Below, piece by piece: positions 38,401 through 50,519 of a stretch of 64,000 nt of DNA (position 1 is its first letter; each line of letters starts with the position of its first letter). Source of the stretch: Ceratobasidium sp. AG-K (taxonomy: Eukaryota; Basidiomycota; Agaricomycetes; Cantharellales; Ceratobasidiaceae). The stretch spans positions 1,550,001-1,614,000 of the forward strand of contig JAWNGF010000008.1 of NCBI GenBank assembly GCA_037039685.1, in the 5' to 3' direction. Below the pieces are notes generated by a model that saw nothing but the letters and a program-made list of their open reading frames with translations, was not told where the DNA came from and searched no databases. The translations under genes were made by a program, and so were the position numbers.

Positions 38401-40766
38401 ATGAACTCTACCTCGACCTTGCCTTTTAACCTCAAGCTTGAGCCCCAGAAGCTCGACATTAGCACCATCGTTGCTGAGAACCAGCTTGCAGCTGGCACGA
38501 CTGTCGCTGTCGCTGCTGGGTTGCTCTGGTATCTACTCAGATCTGAGAAAAACAGCATCAAGCACCGTCGAGGATGGCCAATCATAGGTCAATGGGCGTT
38601 TTTTACAAGGTAAATAGATCTATTGTTGACCGAAGACAAGCATGATTTAGGCCGTTTCCCTTTAGGCGTTATGGTAGGTTCTACAGATCGTAAATGTGAA
38701 TGGGGATTGAGCGGTTGCATAGACTTTATCAAAGAAGGGTTCGAAAATCTCTCCGGCGAAAACTCTTTCGGATTCAACATTCTCAAGGTAGGCAACATTC
38801 TACATACGTGACGCAACGCTCACGAGTGGCTCTCTACAGCACCAAGTTGTTGTGCTTAGAGGAGAGGAGGCCCGCAAGGTATTCTTTGATCAACGGAGCC
38901 TTAGTTTCACAGAAGGGCAAGTCATTTCTAACTCCTAGATTAGGCTACGGCTGACGACTAGCTGATTCGTAGGTACAAACTCCTATTCGGTGGGGTAAGC
39001 TAATATCATCATAGTCCTCGTTTCAACCTAACAGCTAAATATGATAGGTACCTCAAGTAAACGATGTCGTCCAGAGAGAAAACGATAAGAGCGATCAAGA
39101 GCAACTGTCATTTTTTCTCCGCCGTTTATCGCCACTTCTCAAAATGGACCGCCTTGCTGAATGCAAGTGCTTGATTTTTTACCGTTGGTGACTACCTTAC
39201 TAACAACTATTTTAGTAACACCCTCTTTCATGTTGGATATTGAAAGAAATATGGGCAAATGGGGCGACAACGGAAAATTCGACCCATTCGATGTTATGTA
39301 TACAATAGTTTTTCAGCTGACCATTCGAGCCGCAGGCGCCCGGGAGATCGCTGACTCTGTGGAAAGGTGCAAGGAGCTGGAGAAGCTCTATTGGAGTGTT
39401 GAGATGGGATCAACTCCTACATCTGTACTAATGCCGTGGCTTCCATCTGCCGCTCGCAAGAGGAAGGTGTCTGCAACCGGAGAAATGTAAGCCTGCTTCC
39501 TAATTCATAGCAACATTGTGTGAAGTGGCTCGGGAAACCTTAGCTACAACCTGTTCGACGGTATCATCAAAGCGCGTCGAGCCGAAGGACGTCGTGAAGA
39601 GGATGCCTTGCAAATGCTTATGGATTTGGGAGACTCGACCCCTGATATTATTTCGGTGAGTTATCCGTGAGAATAAATCTTCAAGATACTAATATCAATT
39701 ATTTCAGTTTATCATGGGCACATTATTCGCTGGAATCGTCAACAGCGGTCTGATGAGCGCGTGGATTTTTATCTTCCTTGACCAAGAGCCCGAGTGGAGA
39801 GACAAGGTGGAGGAGGAGCTACGCACCCTACTCAACAGATATGCACCAGCCACAGAGGATCCCGAGGCTATTGGAGAACGTTTCTCGAGAATCCCACCAC
39901 AGGTTTGGGAAAACGAGATGCCTGTTCTTGAGGTGTGTCGCAACGCTAGTCTGAGGGGGCAGCACCTGATAGTCCCTACCTACCTTTTAGGCCTGCCTTC
40001 GGGAGACGATCCGGTAAGTATCGATATACAAATGGTTTAATCAGTGCCTCATCTCTATAATACAGCTTGATCTTCAGCAGCGCTGCATTGCGTCGCGTAG
40101 TGAATGGAGATATGGAGGTCGATGGAAAGGTGGTTTCAAATGGGTAAATACTCTTTTTCTAGAGTGTTGGTTCTAGGTCGCTGAAATCCTCCGCAGCTCT
40201 TTCCTCGTTTATCCGACAGGCGATACCCATGCTAACCCTGATATCTATCCAAATCCAACCAAGTAAGTTGGCAAGGTGCTATTTGTATGCGCATATACCC
40301 AACTATCTCTACCTTAGATTCAGCCCGGGCCGGTACGCCGAAGGTCAGGATAAGGCGCAGGCCCACGCGTTCCTCGGATGGGGTGAGAAACTCCTAGAAG
40401 TTTTCAGTATGGTGGAGCTGACCGATAGTTTTCAGGTGCGGGACGCCACCCCTGCCTGGGCAAGCGCTTTGCCCAGTTCGAAATCAAGACTATGGTCGCA
40501 GCGTTCCTGGCCTCGGTAAGTCTGTGATCACGATGCAAAGGAATTATCGAAAGTTAATAGTCCATATCATAGTATACGTTCAATGTTGTTGATTCGAGCG
40601 GTAATAAGCCGGATCCTTCAGTGACTGTACCTGATAGGAACAACATTTACCAGGTGAGCATTTCGCTGGATCCCAGTTCGATTCCAACTGACATCGCTCG
40701 CAATAGGCTCGCCCTAAGGACCAGACTTTTTATATCAACTATAAGAAGCGCCAGGAACCACTCTGA
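38401..40766 (+). CDS. Cytochrome P450 monooxygenase (16 exons, with 8-nt micro-exon)
   Basis: Haem-thiolate monooxygenase anchored in the ER by an N-terminal membrane segment (TTVAVAAGLLWYLL). Exons: 38401-38609, 38666-38673, 38723-38787, 38840-38916, 38973-38994, 39048-39162, 39216-39486, 39544-39655, 39708-39932, 39991-40013, 40066-40143, 40197-40262, 40318-40382, 40436-40515, 40573-40653, 40707-40766; 518 residues, the normal length. Motifs: WPIIGQWAFFTRRYDF (completed by the 8-nt exon), I-helix GTLFAGIVNSGLMSAW, ExxR in CLRETIR (made by a 23-nt exon), and the haem loop FLGWGAGRHPCLGKRF with its Cys ligand. Overall pattern resembles CYP7/CYP51-like fungal P450s; substrate unknown. The introns at 38917-38972 and 39163-39215 need GC donors (GCAAGT). 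Confidence 0.93.
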
Positions 40767-41647
40767 GACCACCATCGACTATCTGCTTCTGGACTTTTTG
40801 GGGGGAGGTGGATGGATATTTGTAATGTAGAAATAAATCGACTGTCCATTAGGGTGTAACTGGTGTTCGAAGTACTCAAGGTTAAGGGAGTTCAAATGTT
40901 AGATAGATGATCATTTTTGAGAAGAAATTCGAGCGTAGTGATGAGGCGTAGTTTGGCATGCATAAAAGATTGATCGATGAGCGCACGGGTTCTTGTTCGC
41001 TTTGATCAGGAGGCTTAGTGATGAATAATATAATCGCGGGGAGTTGTTCATGCCGCTGACAAGCGTATATACCATTTTGGGAATGACGGAGCAACCGTGG
41101 AACGTTTCAGCAGGAAGCACTATAAGTATAATTCCCCACCCCACTTCTAGAACGGCGCACCATAGGGCCTTCCCCAAAACGTCGTAAAATATACCTGGTT
41201 GAAAAAAAAGGGTATAATTCCGTGTACTTTGGTAGTCGAGTGTATTTAGTGGAGGCCTTTCCCAGACCGTTGCAATTGGAATCTACACGACGTCAAGCAA
41301 AATTACACTTTCAACCTTCCGAAGATTAGTGGCCTAAGTTAACACAGTGTTCAGAGTACCTATTCCTGCGGCCGATAACCTTGTCGTTGCCCTGCTTGTC
41401 TTATCGAAGCCAGGTAATGAATGATTGAATTCGCCTTTTACTGAATTCGTCAAATTATGGTGTGAGGTTTAGTGTCGATGTAGTCAAGTTGGTCCAAGCT
41501 GGCTCGAAATAAAGCCTTAACATCCCGGGGTTTGACTAAATCCGCTCATTCCATTTATAGCAAGAGCTGCATGCATTGAAGCAGTGGATCTGAGCATACA
41601 ATGCGCTAAATCGTTTCCTCGAATCAATCGCCTATACAGTTGCAAAG
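40767..41647. other. Convergent 3-prime region between P450 and M64 peptidase
   Basis: About 880 bp between two genes that point at each other. AT-rich, only short motif-free ORFs, no repeats noticed. Confidence 0.5.
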
Positions 41648-44154
41648 TCAAACAACGTCATATGCCTCAGTAAATTGGGAATACCCACAACCGGTCGTTA
41701 TCCATCTTCTATCGTTTGTATACCCTTTCTCGTCCTTCCTAATCTCGGTGCTTATAAAAGTCACCTCGACTCTAAATGTTCTTCCACACCCCGGGCCAGT
41801 CCGTACCTCGGTCAAGTTCTTCCAAGCCTCGATCTCATGATCATTTTTATACCATCTTATAACATAGGACTCCTTGGTTCCCTTGTGCGCAAGGTATTCG
41901 GCTCCGACAGCAGACCTCAGATGGGCGAGAGGAACGAGTGCGAGCTTGATCGTCCACTCTTTCGATCCAAATTCTGTACTTACTATACTGGATATACCCT
42001 TGACATTTGACGTCACAGATACACCCTCAATTAGGTTGACTCGAGCCAAAAGCCTGAGCCATAGCCCTTCAGTGCAGACGACACAAAAATCTGGCTTGGC
42101 AACTTGACGCATGAGACACCCTTCGTTTGTTGGGCGGTACGATACGGTTGGCCATCGCTCGTCCAAGCGGGGGTTGCTATGGTTGTCAAGGCGGTCAGGT
42201 TCGGGGTCGGGATCTTCGTAGACTTCAGGTGAATACCTGGTTATAATGGCAGCCTGGGTTAACGAACTATTGAATTTAGGTGGAATGAAATGACCCTCAC
42301 GTTGGGAAGGCTCCCACAAAGCCCTCAGTAAAATTGAATCTATTTTGTAATCATAAATCAGTCTTATCCCTATTTGGTCTTTGGCAGAGCTCACTCATTG
42401 GAAGTGCCATATTCGATCACCTCGACACTGCACAACTGTGCAAGATCCTCCCTCCCCCCTCTGTTCAATTTGAAAACCAGCTCATGAGGCCCTTTATCCA
42501 AACCAGGGATCGCGAGATCATAAAACCACCGATCAAATGCTATTTTCTTGTTGGCCTTCCAGTTCAGGGTATGTCCATCAAGCGTTACGCTGAGCTGCCG
42601 AGTTTCCGGTACGCCAGAGAGCGAAAAGCGCAAGAGTACAGAGTCGAATGTCCCAGAGGTAAAAAAGGTCGTAGACCAGGGTTTGGTGGTGTTGAGCATC
42701 GTCCATGGGTACGCAAGGAGTGGGACGGCATTTCGTTCCGCGCGGGGAGGTGCTATCATATGCATGTCCAAGTCAGCGTCAACGGTCCAAATTTTTTGGT
42801 TACGACAGACATACTATTTGGAGTTGGCTGATCAGTCAACCAATGCGCCCAACTGATGTTATGTTTCGGAGTAAGAGGAGAGGCGTTGACACCGAAGTAG
42901 GCACTACCGTCATATTCGTCGCCTACCCAGATAATTGAATGACCTAATTCGTGTCTGGTCGTGAAGGTGGCAGCACTTTAGTACTGTGACAGCTGAAAGA
43001 GAGAACAGCTTACCTTAGAACCAATGGACCATTGAATACTGATGCGGTAGATATCCTACGAAGGTTGAATATAGGTAAAGTTGCTACTGGAAACCGTTAC
43101 TTACGTGAACTCTCCTCCTAGACTGGCATCGATGATATCGTTACAGGTTAAATTTTATCCGGTTAATGGCCTTCAGACGTACCCTCCATACAACGGATCG
43201 TTCCCTACTCGACTCCGTTAGCGAAACTTTAAGCAAGGCGAGACAAAATATACCTAGAAGCAAAGGATAATTGCATTGTCTGCCCATACTCTTGCATGCC
43301 GCGCGAGCAACTTCTGGTTTTGAGGTGTATACTCCACGGAGCTCGGTTCCGTCGCTAGGTCGTACTGAGTATACAATAATTACCCCAGAGGTTTAGCTTA
43401 CCGGTATAGCCCATACACCGTCCTGTAAAAGGAACAAACTCAACACTAAACAAACCACGGGCAGGTCCGATACCGACCTTTTAGGCTCTCCACTTACTCC
43501 AATTCCTGGCTCTTCGCTCGGCGTAAACGCACCCCAAAAATTCAACAATGGCGCAACGGGAGCATATGTCTGGTTAATCGTGATATCCCGACCCAGACGA
43601 GTCGCGTCGTCCAGAAATTTGAGTTTCTCGGCCTCGATGTCTATTCAAGCGTAAGTAGAGGAGAGATAGAAGAGGGTTTACTCACATCCGTCGGAGAAGA
43701 AGACAATGTTAACTCGGTTGGAAGTTGGACCGGTCACTAGACCTGGCAGAGGGTGTATTTCGAGAGGCGGTGCGTCGGGTTGGGATAGTACTAGTTGCTG
43801 GGACGAGAACCCAGAGTCGAGTTCACTAGGACGTTTGTTGCACTGTTTATCGAGCTCATCCAGGACATGGGACCTGGTTCTGCCCACGATGGAGATGTGC
43901 TCCGTATTGCACGAGGGGTCGTGAGTACACCTAGCGGGTTTAATTTCAACATGAACTGAAGCGGAACGCAGAGCTTTGTGGAGGCCCGAATCCCCGGCGT
44001 AAGAGACGTCACAGTTCCGACTAGTAGGATCCCGCAACAGCAGCACTTCGAACCCAGAATCGTCGGCATTTAGTGTTTCGCGAGAAGCAGCCGAGTGAAT
44101 GAGCAAGACACAGGCATACGCCTTTAGTATACTAGCAAAGTGTTTGCGAGACAT
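41648..44154 (-). CDS. Secreted zinc metallopeptidase, family M64 (IgA peptidase M64-like)
   Basis: Metallopeptidase with an N-terminal signal-like segment (KAYACVLLIHSAASR). Minus-strand exons: 44154-43686, 43640-43478, 43422-43402, 43354-43254, 43204-43183, 43122-43105, 43055-43014, 42954-42815, 42752-42395, 42236-41648; about 640 residues. Family landmarks: NRVNIVFFSDGYIEAEKLKF, LLNFWGAFTPSEEPGIGVSG, YRDGTELRGVYTSKPEV, and the zinc motif HELGHSIIWVGDEYDG (H280, E281, H284, with the distal GDEYDG). C-terminal blocks LLAYPWTML and YRPTNEGCLMR, then CTEGLWLRLL, are also typical. Exons of 21, 22 and 18 nt are required to rebuild the catalytic domain. The last intron is ambiguous: an acceptor at 42324 instead of 42237 would add 29 residues. 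Its natural substrate in a fungus is unknown; the name reflects bacterial relatives. Confidence 0.88.
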
Positions 44155-44642
44155 GGCCCATGTGAGAGATGAAAAGTTGACGAGACTTAAGACGTAAGCC
44201 GTGGTAGTCAGGATGTCATGGTTCCGGGCGCTTATAGAGCTATCATGTGCATACGTCTGGTGCGCAGTTCGCTAAGCTATAAATAAAGGCTCGCATCACA
44301 GTCAGAAATGTGACACTTCTGATGTGACTTTGAATATCCCCGTCCTATCACAAAGGGGAGCGGGGTGTGAGGACAAGCGGGATACGGACAATAAATTCTA
44401 GGAGTAGTGATTTGGGCTATTATTGTAACAAGAAAATCTGATGAAAAAATCTGGATCCCATATGGTGCAGCGAGCCCAATAGATAGCCTTGGGCCCGCTA
44501 CGGAGGGCCCCAACTCGGTATCGTGGAGGTAACGAACTAAACCAGGTTTGGTATAGGTTGATAAGATTAGATGCCAGGCTTACGTGATCTCTGGCGCTAC
44601 GACACGTCGCCTGGGCATCTGCATCACCCACCTTCTGTCAAA
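44155..44642. other. Divergent promoter between M64 peptidase and delta-COP
   Basis: About 490 bp separating two divergently transcribed genes. No TATA box or repeats seen. Confidence 0.5.
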
Positions 44643-46698
44643 ATGGTACGCATACTATCATGCCCACTACAACTTAAATTTAACGCCATGTAGGTCGTGC
44701 TAGCAGCAGCAATATGCACCAAGGGCGGAAAACGTGAGTTACGTGTTCCGCCTGTGAACCCACTAACCACCACCCAGCCGTCGTGTCTCGCCAGTTTCGC
44801 GAAATGCCTCGCTCACGCATCGACGGACTCCTGACCTCGTTTCCAAAACTCATCCCGGCCAATTCCCAACACACGTCTATCGAGGCTCAAGACGTCCGAT
44901 ATGTCTACCAGCCCCTCGAGGATCTCTATATTTTATTGATCACCAACAAGGGCTCGAATATTCTCCAAGACATTGATACTCTGCACCTCTTTGCTCGCGT
45001 TGTGTCGGATATCTGCCGGAGTGCCGACGAGCGCGAGATTTCTCGGAATGCATTTGAGCTATTGGGCGCGTTTGACGAGGTCGTAAATCTGGGGTATCGT
45101 GAGCAGGTCGGGCTTGCTCAGGTTCGGAGTATTTTAGAAATGGAGAGTCACGAGGAGAAGATCCAGGAGATTATTGCCAAGGTATGTTTCATCATTGTAT
45201 TATATCTGCCCAGCTAATGGTTTGATTTGGTAGAACAAAGAAGCGGAGGCCAAGGAAGAACTCAAGCGACGTGCTAAGCAGCTCGAAATGCAACGTCGTG
45301 AAATGCAGAAACGTGCACAAGGAGGCTCGGGAGGTGGAATGGGAAACAACTATCTCAGTCCGGGCGGGATGGGCGGCGGGTATTCGAGTGTCCCCCGGTT
45401 CGAGCCTCCTACGGAGCGTCGGTATGTGTCCCCTTCACCTCACTGACATACCTCAACCAACTCACACCATGATTCTCAGTGCGGTATCTCCTCAACCGTC
45501 CACCCTCAAACCGGCATTCAAAGCTGGCGGTATGAAGCTCGGCAAAAAAGCTAAACAATCGGACCTCCTCGACGCTCTCGGAGGCGAACTCTCGACCCCA
45601 GTCGGATCCATGCCAGGCACACCCGTACCACACGATCTATCCTCCTCACAAACCCTCTCTTCCTCCCAAACATTCCAGGGCCCGGCAGTGGACGAAGAAT
45701 CCGTGCACATCATCATCCGTGAACGACTCAAGGCTTCCATTCTACGCGACGGTCGACCGAAAGAACTCGAACTCATGGGTGATTTGGACTTGAAGGTGGC
45801 CTCGGCCGACGATGCGCGCATCAAGCTTTCTATTTCTCCGTTGATTTCGGACGCGCAGTTCAAGCAGCATCCGAACGTGGCCAAGTTTGCGGGTGCGACC
45901 GGGGTTCCGGGTGAAGTCAAGCTCAAGGACCCGACTAGGGGTTTCCCCGTGGGTCAACCCCAGGCTTTGAACGTGCTCAAGTGGAGGTGGGGCTCGAAGG
46001 ATGAGACCGGAATTCCACTCTCCAGTGAGTTTAATTTCGTTTGTTCGAGGGTATGGGTACTGATGCATGGAGGCAGTCAATTGTTGGCCTTCTCCCGCGG
46101 GCGATGGAACATGCGAAGTAAACATCGAGTGGGAGTTACAGAATACAGATCTCGAGTTGAAGGATGTCGTTATTAGCATCCCGTTACCGTACGTCTTCTT
46201 CGATTTGCCTTGAAGTCCCTCTGACCCGATCGTCCTACTGTAATCCCTACTTCTGCTGAACCTCGAACCCGACACGACCCCAATGACATAATCCAACCAC
46301 GTCGAACTAACCCTATCAATGAACAGAAGCGGCGCATATCCCACTGTCTCTTCGCATACTGGCTCTTGGTCCATCAATCCCAACACTCACTCACTCGACT
46401 GGACGACTGAGATCATATCAGCTGAGACCGAAACGACTGGCGCACTCGAGTTTAGCGTTGGCGGAGACGATGCCGAGGCATTCTTCCCTGTCAAGGTTCG
46501 TCATTTCACTCCCATAATCTCGTTCGCCCCAGTTTTGCCTTACTACATTTCATGCTAACACCACGCTAGGTCGACTTTAAATCCGACAAGAGTCTCATTG
46601 GTGTAGATGTCCTCAGCGTGGATAGGGTCGGCGACGAGGGCGAGGTGGTCTTTAGCAAAGAGACCCGGGTGGGCATCGAAAACTACTTGATTGTGTAA
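44643..46698 (+). CDS. RET2: Coatomer subunit delta (delta-COP)
   Basis: Subunit of the COPI coat for Golgi-to-ER traffic. Exons: 44643-44645 (the ATG alone), 44694-44733, 44778-45181, 45234-45421, 45480-46024, 46077-46188, 46327-46495, 46570-46698; 529 residues, close to yeast. The N-terminal longin-like domain starts MVVLAAAICTKGGKPVVSRQ and includes YVYQPLEDLYILLITNKGSN, then DEVVNLGYRE. A charged coil (KEELKRRAKQLEMQRREMQK) and a Gly/Ser linker follow. The mu-homology domain has KLKDPTRGFPVGQPQALNVL, CWPSPAGDGTCEVNIEWELQ, DVVISIPLP and the GAYPT/GSWSINP strands, ending in ENYLIV. The ATG-only first exon is supported by a good GTACGC donor and by the exact coatomer start MVVLAA that results. 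Confidence 0.94.
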
Positions 46699-47350
46699 AT
46701 CTACGTGCAGGGCGTCATAAAAATAGATCGTGAGATTGAATTAGGCCTAATGTGAGGGAACGATTGCATTTTACAAGACTTGACAGGCGCTCTGAGATAT
46801 GATAGAGTGAGTTTCAACTTTAGAGCCTCAGTCGTGCGAAACTGGCTCATTCGAGCAGTACTCACGTGATTGATTATTCTCTGTCACCTTCCATCACCGT
46901 ACCGAGAAAAATGCTTCTCCACTTTGTTTTTACGCATGGCGAAAAAACGGAACACGCACATAAATGAAACTCCTCGAAGGATACCACAGCCCACGGTTAC
47001 AACATATTCGGTTTGAAAAGGTTTGTGAGCCCTATAATCATAAATTACTGTTGAGTTGTGAAGTCAACTATGCCCAGTTTGGTGATGGCGCTTATGCTGC
47101 ACAGGATTTACTACTGCCAACACGACCTTCTCTCCGAACGGCCCGCGGCAGAGTTGATCTTACTGTGCACCCAGGAGCTGACACGTCTCACACTGCGGCA
47201 CAGCATACTGAGTCAAGTTCAGCTCCTGCGCTTTGAGACGTGCTGATGGAAAGGCCGCAGTGATCGGTACGCAGTGACAATAAACAAGATCATTCCGGGC
47301 CCACGTGGTATATTTATACCTCATGGCAGGGAGCTCACACCCCATACTGT
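46699..47350. other. Region between delta-COP and the second P450
   Basis: About 650 bp with no supported ORF. The final 50 bp hold a CACGTG-TATA promoter element, listed separately. Confidence 0.5.
47302..47318 (+). promoter_or_regulatory. E-box plus TATA-like element before the second P450
   Basis: CACGTG (47302-47307) is followed directly by TATATTTATA (47309-47318), ending 32 bp before the ATG at 47351. The arrangement suggests a core promoter with an adjacent bHLH site; binding is inference. Confidence 0.4.
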
Positions 47351-49790
47351 ATGGCGACCATGTCGGCCAGTGCTATTGTCGACGACATCCTCGCCCAGGT
47401 GACCCTGGGCCGGACGCTCATCCTAGCCACCGGTCTGGTGGTGATCACATTCCGACGCAAGATATACCACCCTATCAATAACTGGCTTTCCCCGCTTCGC
47501 CATTTGCCCGGCCCGAAAATTGAGAGCTGGATATTGGGAAATTTATATACGATAATCGAAGAGAAAGATGGCATGGTAATTGAGCGGTGGGCCGAGCAAC
47601 ACGGTAAAACATTCGCGTTTCGGCGTTTCTTTGGGGTACGTCAACCCTACGAACCCCTGTAAAAGATATCTAAATCATAGACAGTCTTATTCACTTTGCA
47701 CGCTCGATATGCGTGCGACGAACTTGTAAGTTCAATCAACCTCATTGGTGCGAACGAATGACATTTATTTGGGTGGGATAGCATTATGTCACACAACTCA
47801 AAGTTCCCAAAACCTGAGCGGTTTCGTAAATCTATTGCCATGCTTTTAGGAGAAGGTAAGCGTTTACAGCATTTAATTTGAGTCGCGCCGAATCGTACTA
47901 TGCGTATGTAGGTCTTTTATCTGCCGACGAGGAAACACATAAGCGTCAGGTAAGTTATACTATGTAACGACATTCTAAAAATCATTTAATTTCTATTGAA
48001 CGCCTCTGCATAGCGTCGTATTATGGTGCGGGTCTCAGTTGTTCCTTATTTCTGGCCACTCACTAGAGTCTCCTCAGAATCCTTCATTCGGCATAACCCA
48101 TATTCGGAATCTCGTACCTACGTTCTGGGAGAAATCTAATCAGGTATAACTTTGTATAATCTGCTCACTCACCCAACTAACGGCTCCTATGCAATAGCTT
48201 CGCGATGTCTGGGTCGAGCTACTCCGAGACAACCCAGAGGGCGCAGAGCTTGAGGTTCTGTCGTGGCTTACTCGTGCAACTTTGGATATTATTGGCGTAG
48301 CAGGTGAGAATCACTTCTTCGCAAACGACCACATGCTAGAGCCACTCCAAGGTTTTGGTTATGAATTTCATTCCATCGAAGACGAAGACAAAGACGAGCT
48401 CGCAAAGGCGTTCACCGAGGTTTTCAACTCGAATCAGAAGTTTACTAAGCTTTCAATATTTAAAGACCTAACATGCGCTCTCCTTAGAATAGTAAGACTA
48501 CTTAACACCTTGGGTTTACCTAAGTCTATCTTACACTACCCGTAGCCTACAGAGGAAGGCAAACGCTTCAAGGCCAACCTTGCTACGTAAGTGGTTATCG
48601 GGAATTCGAATATGCCGCTCAGTGATACTTTAGTATACGCCGGATCGGTATGGGCATAGTAAATGATAAGAAGATGCTCCTTCAAGAGGGCAAAGCCGAA
48701 GACATTCAAGGCCGGGATTTACTTACGCTCCTCATTAAATCAAATATTGCGGCTGACGTTGACAAGAACCAAGCATTAAGCGACGAGGAGGTTTTTGGAC
48801 GTGTGTAGCATAAAATATCTTTTGAGTTGGGCTAACTCTCTGTCTTTAGAAATTTCTACTTTCCTTGCTGCAGGACACGAAACTACAAGCGCATCCACAA
48901 CATGGGCATTGTATGCGTTAACTAAGCACCCCGAGGTTCAAGTCAAACTTCGTCACGAAATTCGGACTGCGGGGCTCGGGGAAGCACCCACAATGGAAGA
49001 ACTAGACAAGCTTAGTTATCTAAACAACTTCCTTCGAGAGGCGCTTCGGGTATACGGAGTCGTTCCTATGACCGTCCGCGAGGCAGGGTGTGATGCGATT
49101 ATACCACTTCAGGAGAGCTTCACAAACGTCCATGGTGTCGTCCATTCGGAGATCAGGTATGCTGCGGCACAACTCTTCAGGATGATAATGTATTAATCCT
49201 CAGTTATTAGGGTGCAAAAAGGAGATTCAGTTGCGATTCCAATCATGGCCATGAATCGCGCCAAAGAGGTCTGGGGTGAAGACGCGATGGAGTTTAAGTA
49301 TGTAAACCGTAAATGTCCAACCTAAAATTGCTGATGTTTTTGCAAAGACCAGAACGCTGGGATAATCTCCCAGCCACCGTCAAGGATATGCCAGGTGTAT
49401 GGAGCCACCTGATGACGTTTGTCATGGTTCATTGATTTCATATTCCTTCTCTAACCCACTGGTTTAGCTTCATTCACGGTCCTCATGCTTGCATCGGCTA
49501 TCGATTCGCTTTATTCGAGTAAGTAAGCCACCTCCATAACAGCGCCAACCCACTTATGGTTGGTATTCAGGATGAAAACCTTGTTGTATGCGCTCGTTGG
49601 CCGCTTCGAGTTTGAAATCGACCCCAGCATTGAGATTGAGGGCAGAACTGGGTAAGTAATGCGTATAATTATCCAGCAAACCTACTGGTATGCTAACGAA
49701 GATTTCCAAAGACTGGTGACTCGGCCATGCGTCAAAGGCGATGTGGAGAAGCGCAATCGTATGCCCCTGATGTGCAAGCTCGCTGCATAG
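47351..49790 (+). CDS. Cytochrome P450 monooxygenase (16 exons)
   Basis: ER-anchored monooxygenase, not closely similar to the P450 at 38401. Exons: 47351-47635, 47685-47725, 47782-47855, 47912-47949, 48014-48025, 48078-48143, 48198-48303, 48352-48491, 48546-48586, 48634-48800, 48850-49156, 49211-49297, 49348-49416, 49468-49518, 49571-49651, 49712-49790; 547 residues. Membrane anchor [13 protein letters not shown], then a LRHLPGPK proline hinge. HKRQRRIMNPSFG spans a 12-nt exon. I-helix [17 protein letters not shown], ExxR in FLREALR, PERW, and the haem loop [17 protein letters not shown] with the Cys ligand are all present. Shape and motifs fit the CYP4-like fungal P450s; substrate unknown. 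A degraded copy of its first exon lies 600 bp downstream. Confidence 0.93.
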
Positions 49791-50400
49791 TCTCGATTAT
49801 GATCACGTACCCTTACGTTGTGGGGACTAGCGAACAAGCAAATTGGGCCTCAGATACTTGTGTGCTATCTGAAGTTGATTCTAACCCCGTGTCTACCTTC
49901 CTGTTGTTCCTATCCAGCTTGCCACTAAATTCCGGAGCAGTCGTCTCACCGATCAACGTTTTGCATTAGCCACGATACAGGAAAGTTGCCAATACAAACT
50001 AAGGAGATGGTATCTGTTCGAATTAACATTCGCGTTCGTATTTTCTGGTATCCCGGGAGGTTTGCAGCTGGGTTTTAATATTCAAGATATCTCGATTCGG
50101 GATCTAGCGTTGCGATAAGAGATACAGCTACCGTGTGGTGCCAATTCCAATTGCGTTATATCAAGTATACTGCATTCCAACTCCCATCACGGAATTCAGA
50201 GGTGCTGATACCGAGCCCCCTTGGAATATAAGGGTCGTGTATATATGGTTCATGCTGTGGCAACATGCGTTGAGACAAATTTGTTCTGATGCTCGCCACT
50301 CAACGGCTGGGAATTAGCACTGATGGCGAGCGTGATGATTGGGGGTATACATAATATATATCACTTGTTGCAACCATCGATACAGCATCATCCTTCAGGA
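49791..50400. other. 3-prime flank of the second P450
   Basis: About 600 bp without supported features. An ORF at 49727-49969 is a shadow of the last exon. Confidence 0.45.
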
Positions 50401-50519
50401 ATGTCAGCTAGTACCGTCGCAAACGGCATATCTGTCTATGTGACCCTGGGCGGGATACTCGCGGTGGGTGTTGGTGCCGCAGCCTGCAAATTCGCACATC
50501 GATTTCCTTATATTACCAC
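50401..50519 (+). pseudogene. Stray P450 first-exon fragment
   Basis: Starts with ATG and MSAS, has VTLGGILAVGVGAAA and ends at a canonical GTAAGT donor (50520). It parallels the opening of the P450 at 47351 (MSAS, then [15 protein letters not shown]). At DNA level the two share the 12-mer GTGACCCTGGGC in the same position. No further P450 exons follow, so this looks like a truncated duplicate of the neighbouring P450's membrane-anchor exon. The frame remains open about 26 codons upstream of the ATG. Confidence 0.45.
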
